From assembly GCA_035553375.1 (NCBI GenBank), contig DATNCY010000332.1, forward strand, positions 62,001-126,000: a DNA stretch of 64,000 nucleotides. The letters run 5' to 3'. Every line of letters starts with the position of its first letter. Position 1 is the stretch's first letter. The translations under genes and the position numbers were made by a program. The stretch is from JAJPHU01 sp035553375. GTDB lineage: Bacteria > Planctomycetota > Planctomycetia > Gemmatales > Gemmataceae. A model generated the notes under the pieces. The model worked only from the letters and a program-made list of their open reading frames with translations, did not search any database and had not been told where the DNA came from. Positions 63,085-64,000 of this stretch are shown here, in pieces.

Positions 63085-63253
63085 AAAGGTTCGTGCCTCT
63101 AAGTGTTAGGGTTTCTTATTTGGCTCTATCTTTTTCCGTATTTTTCGTGGTGAAATCCGCGATTTGTCATGGGCGTCAATTGGCGTGGGAAATGCTGGTG
63201 AGAACTCCTTGTTCCGCCTGCGTCTTCGCCTCCCTCCTCAAGGGGTCGCCGTC

Positions 63254-64000
63254 ATGGAACGCCGAGCGATCGTGGTCCGCGGCATTGTCCAGGGCGTCGG
63301 CTTCCGTCCGTTTGTCTACAATCTGGCGTCGCGGCTTGGCTTGCATGGCTTCGTCAAAAACCAGTCCGGCAGCCTCCTGATTGAGATTGAAGGGAAGTCG
63401 GCGTCGCTGGAATGCTTCCTGACCGAGCTTGCCGAGCGACCGCCGCCGCTGGCCTCTATCGAGCAACTATCCTGCGAACAACGGACGCCGCGCGGAGAAC
63501 ATCAGTTTCGCATCGAGGCCAGTGAGGCCGATGTGCTGAGTCCGGTTTTCATCTCGCCCGACGTGGCCACTTGTTCCGATTGTTTGGCGGAAGTGCTGGA
63601 CTGCCACGATCGACGCCACGGCTATCCCTTCCTCAATTGCACCAACTGCGGCCCACGTCTGACGATCATCACCGGCGCTCCCTACGATCGGCAGCGCACG
63701 ACGATGGCCTCTTTTCCCATGTGCGCCGTCTGCCGCGCGGAATACGAGAATCCGAGCCATCGGCGCTTCCACGCTCAACCAACGGCGTGTGCGGATTGTG
63801 GTCCATGCCTCCAACTCATTGATGCGGCCGGTCAAGCAATCTCTACTTCGGCCCCGCTCGCTTCCTTCGCCGCGGCGTTGCGCGCTGGGAAAATTGGGGC
63901 GCTGAAGGGACTTGGTGGTTATCATCTGGTTTGTGATGCGCGGAATGCTTGCACCGTCGCGGAGCTACGGCGGCGTAAACACCGCGATGAGAAACCGTTC
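63254..64000 (+). CDS. hypF: Carbamoyltransferase HypF, 5' part (runs off the window)
   Basis: 249 residues visible. HypF makes the CN ligands of NiFe hydrogenase. The N-terminal acylphosphatase domain (VRGIVQGVGFRPFVYNLASR) is followed by two zinc-finger-like cysteine clusters (CSDCLAEVLDC and LNCTNCGPRLTIITGAPYDR; then CAVCRAEY and CADCGPC) and the start of the YrdC-like domain (GALKGLGGYHLVCDA). The gene implies a NiFe hydrogenase in the genome. Confidence 0.95.
   Translation, partial: MERRAIVVRGIVQGVGFRPFVYNLASRLGLHGFVKNQSGSLLIEIEGKSASLECFLTELAERPPPLASIEQLSCEQRTPRGEHQFRIEASEADVLSPVFISPDVATCSDCLAEVLDCHDRRHGYPFLNCTNCGPRLTIITGAPYDRQRTTMASFPMCAVCRAEYENPSHRRFHAQPTACADCGPCLQLIDAAGQAISTSAPLASFAAALRAGKIGALKGLGGYHLVCDARNACTVAELRRRKHRDEKPF

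Overview
The window looks like a piece of a Planctomycetes chromosome, most probably family Gemmataceae. I infer this from gene content: a cysteine-rich YTV-type surface protein, a TIGR03000 domain protein, a DUF1559 pseudopilin-like protein with the H-x9-DG motif, a planctomycete-type cytochrome c/WD40/PPC protein, formylmethanofuran dehydrogenase genes, two Uma2 endonucleases, and many palindromic repeat families at gene ends. No identity was checked by database search.

Layout. 1-3185: a frameshifted end of an MmeI-like DNA methyltransferase, nth (endonuclease III), a decayed POTRA-domain gene, a tRNA-Arg(UCU) gene, and four tandem Y RNA genes carrying circularly permuted tRNA-like modules. 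3200-4822: the Ro60/TROVE gene these RNAs would serve. 4912-13344: glutamate synthase genes (LysR regulator, gltB, gltD on the minus strand) with an Uma2 gene between gltB and gltD. 13757-18612: the YTV cysteine-rich protein, a soluble Ser/Thr kinase, and two tandem DUF3754 membrane proteins. 18723-28260: a molybdopterin/C1 cluster: MoaD-like carrier, MoeA-PBP fusion, MoeA, MobA, FwdD, FwdB, a small conserved protein, a VapBC-like pair, and FwdA. 28280-43013: mostly secreted or metabolic genes (ASPIC/UnbV lipoprotein, nucleoside hydrolase fusion, sugar isomerase-like TIM barrels, sulfite-oxidase-like enzyme, Gly/Tyr-rich protein, amidohydrolase, K+ channel, CehA-like protein) and a 7-unit palindromic array at 36393-36822. 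43112-49648: cobalamin adenosyltransferase, a small basic ORF, B12-dependent ribonucleotide reductase with an intein, and dCTP deaminase. 49984-64000: lipase-like hydrolase, Uma2, beta-propeller cytochrome, MogA, an EEP nuclease pair, pxpA and pxpC flanking HEAT and DUF1559 genes, a D-2-hydroxyacid dehydrogenase, the large WD40/PPC protein, and the start of hypF.

How genes fit together. FwdA, FwdB and FwdD with MoaD-like, MoeA x2 and MobA next door (and MogA and a sulfite-oxidase-like molybdoenzyme elsewhere in the window) suggest a molybdenum- or tungsten-dependent formyl-methanofuran step. FwdB keeps the Cys118-His119 pair and the four iron-sulfur cysteines. The adenosyltransferase beside the B12-dependent reductase, followed by dCTP deaminase, forms a deoxynucleotide group. 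The TROVE protein and the four Y RNAs form an RNA-binding particle locus.

The most striking signals are the Y RNA array, the tandem array of paired hairpins with mutually complementary loops, and palindromic elements that have entered gltB and the MoeA fusion gene in frame.
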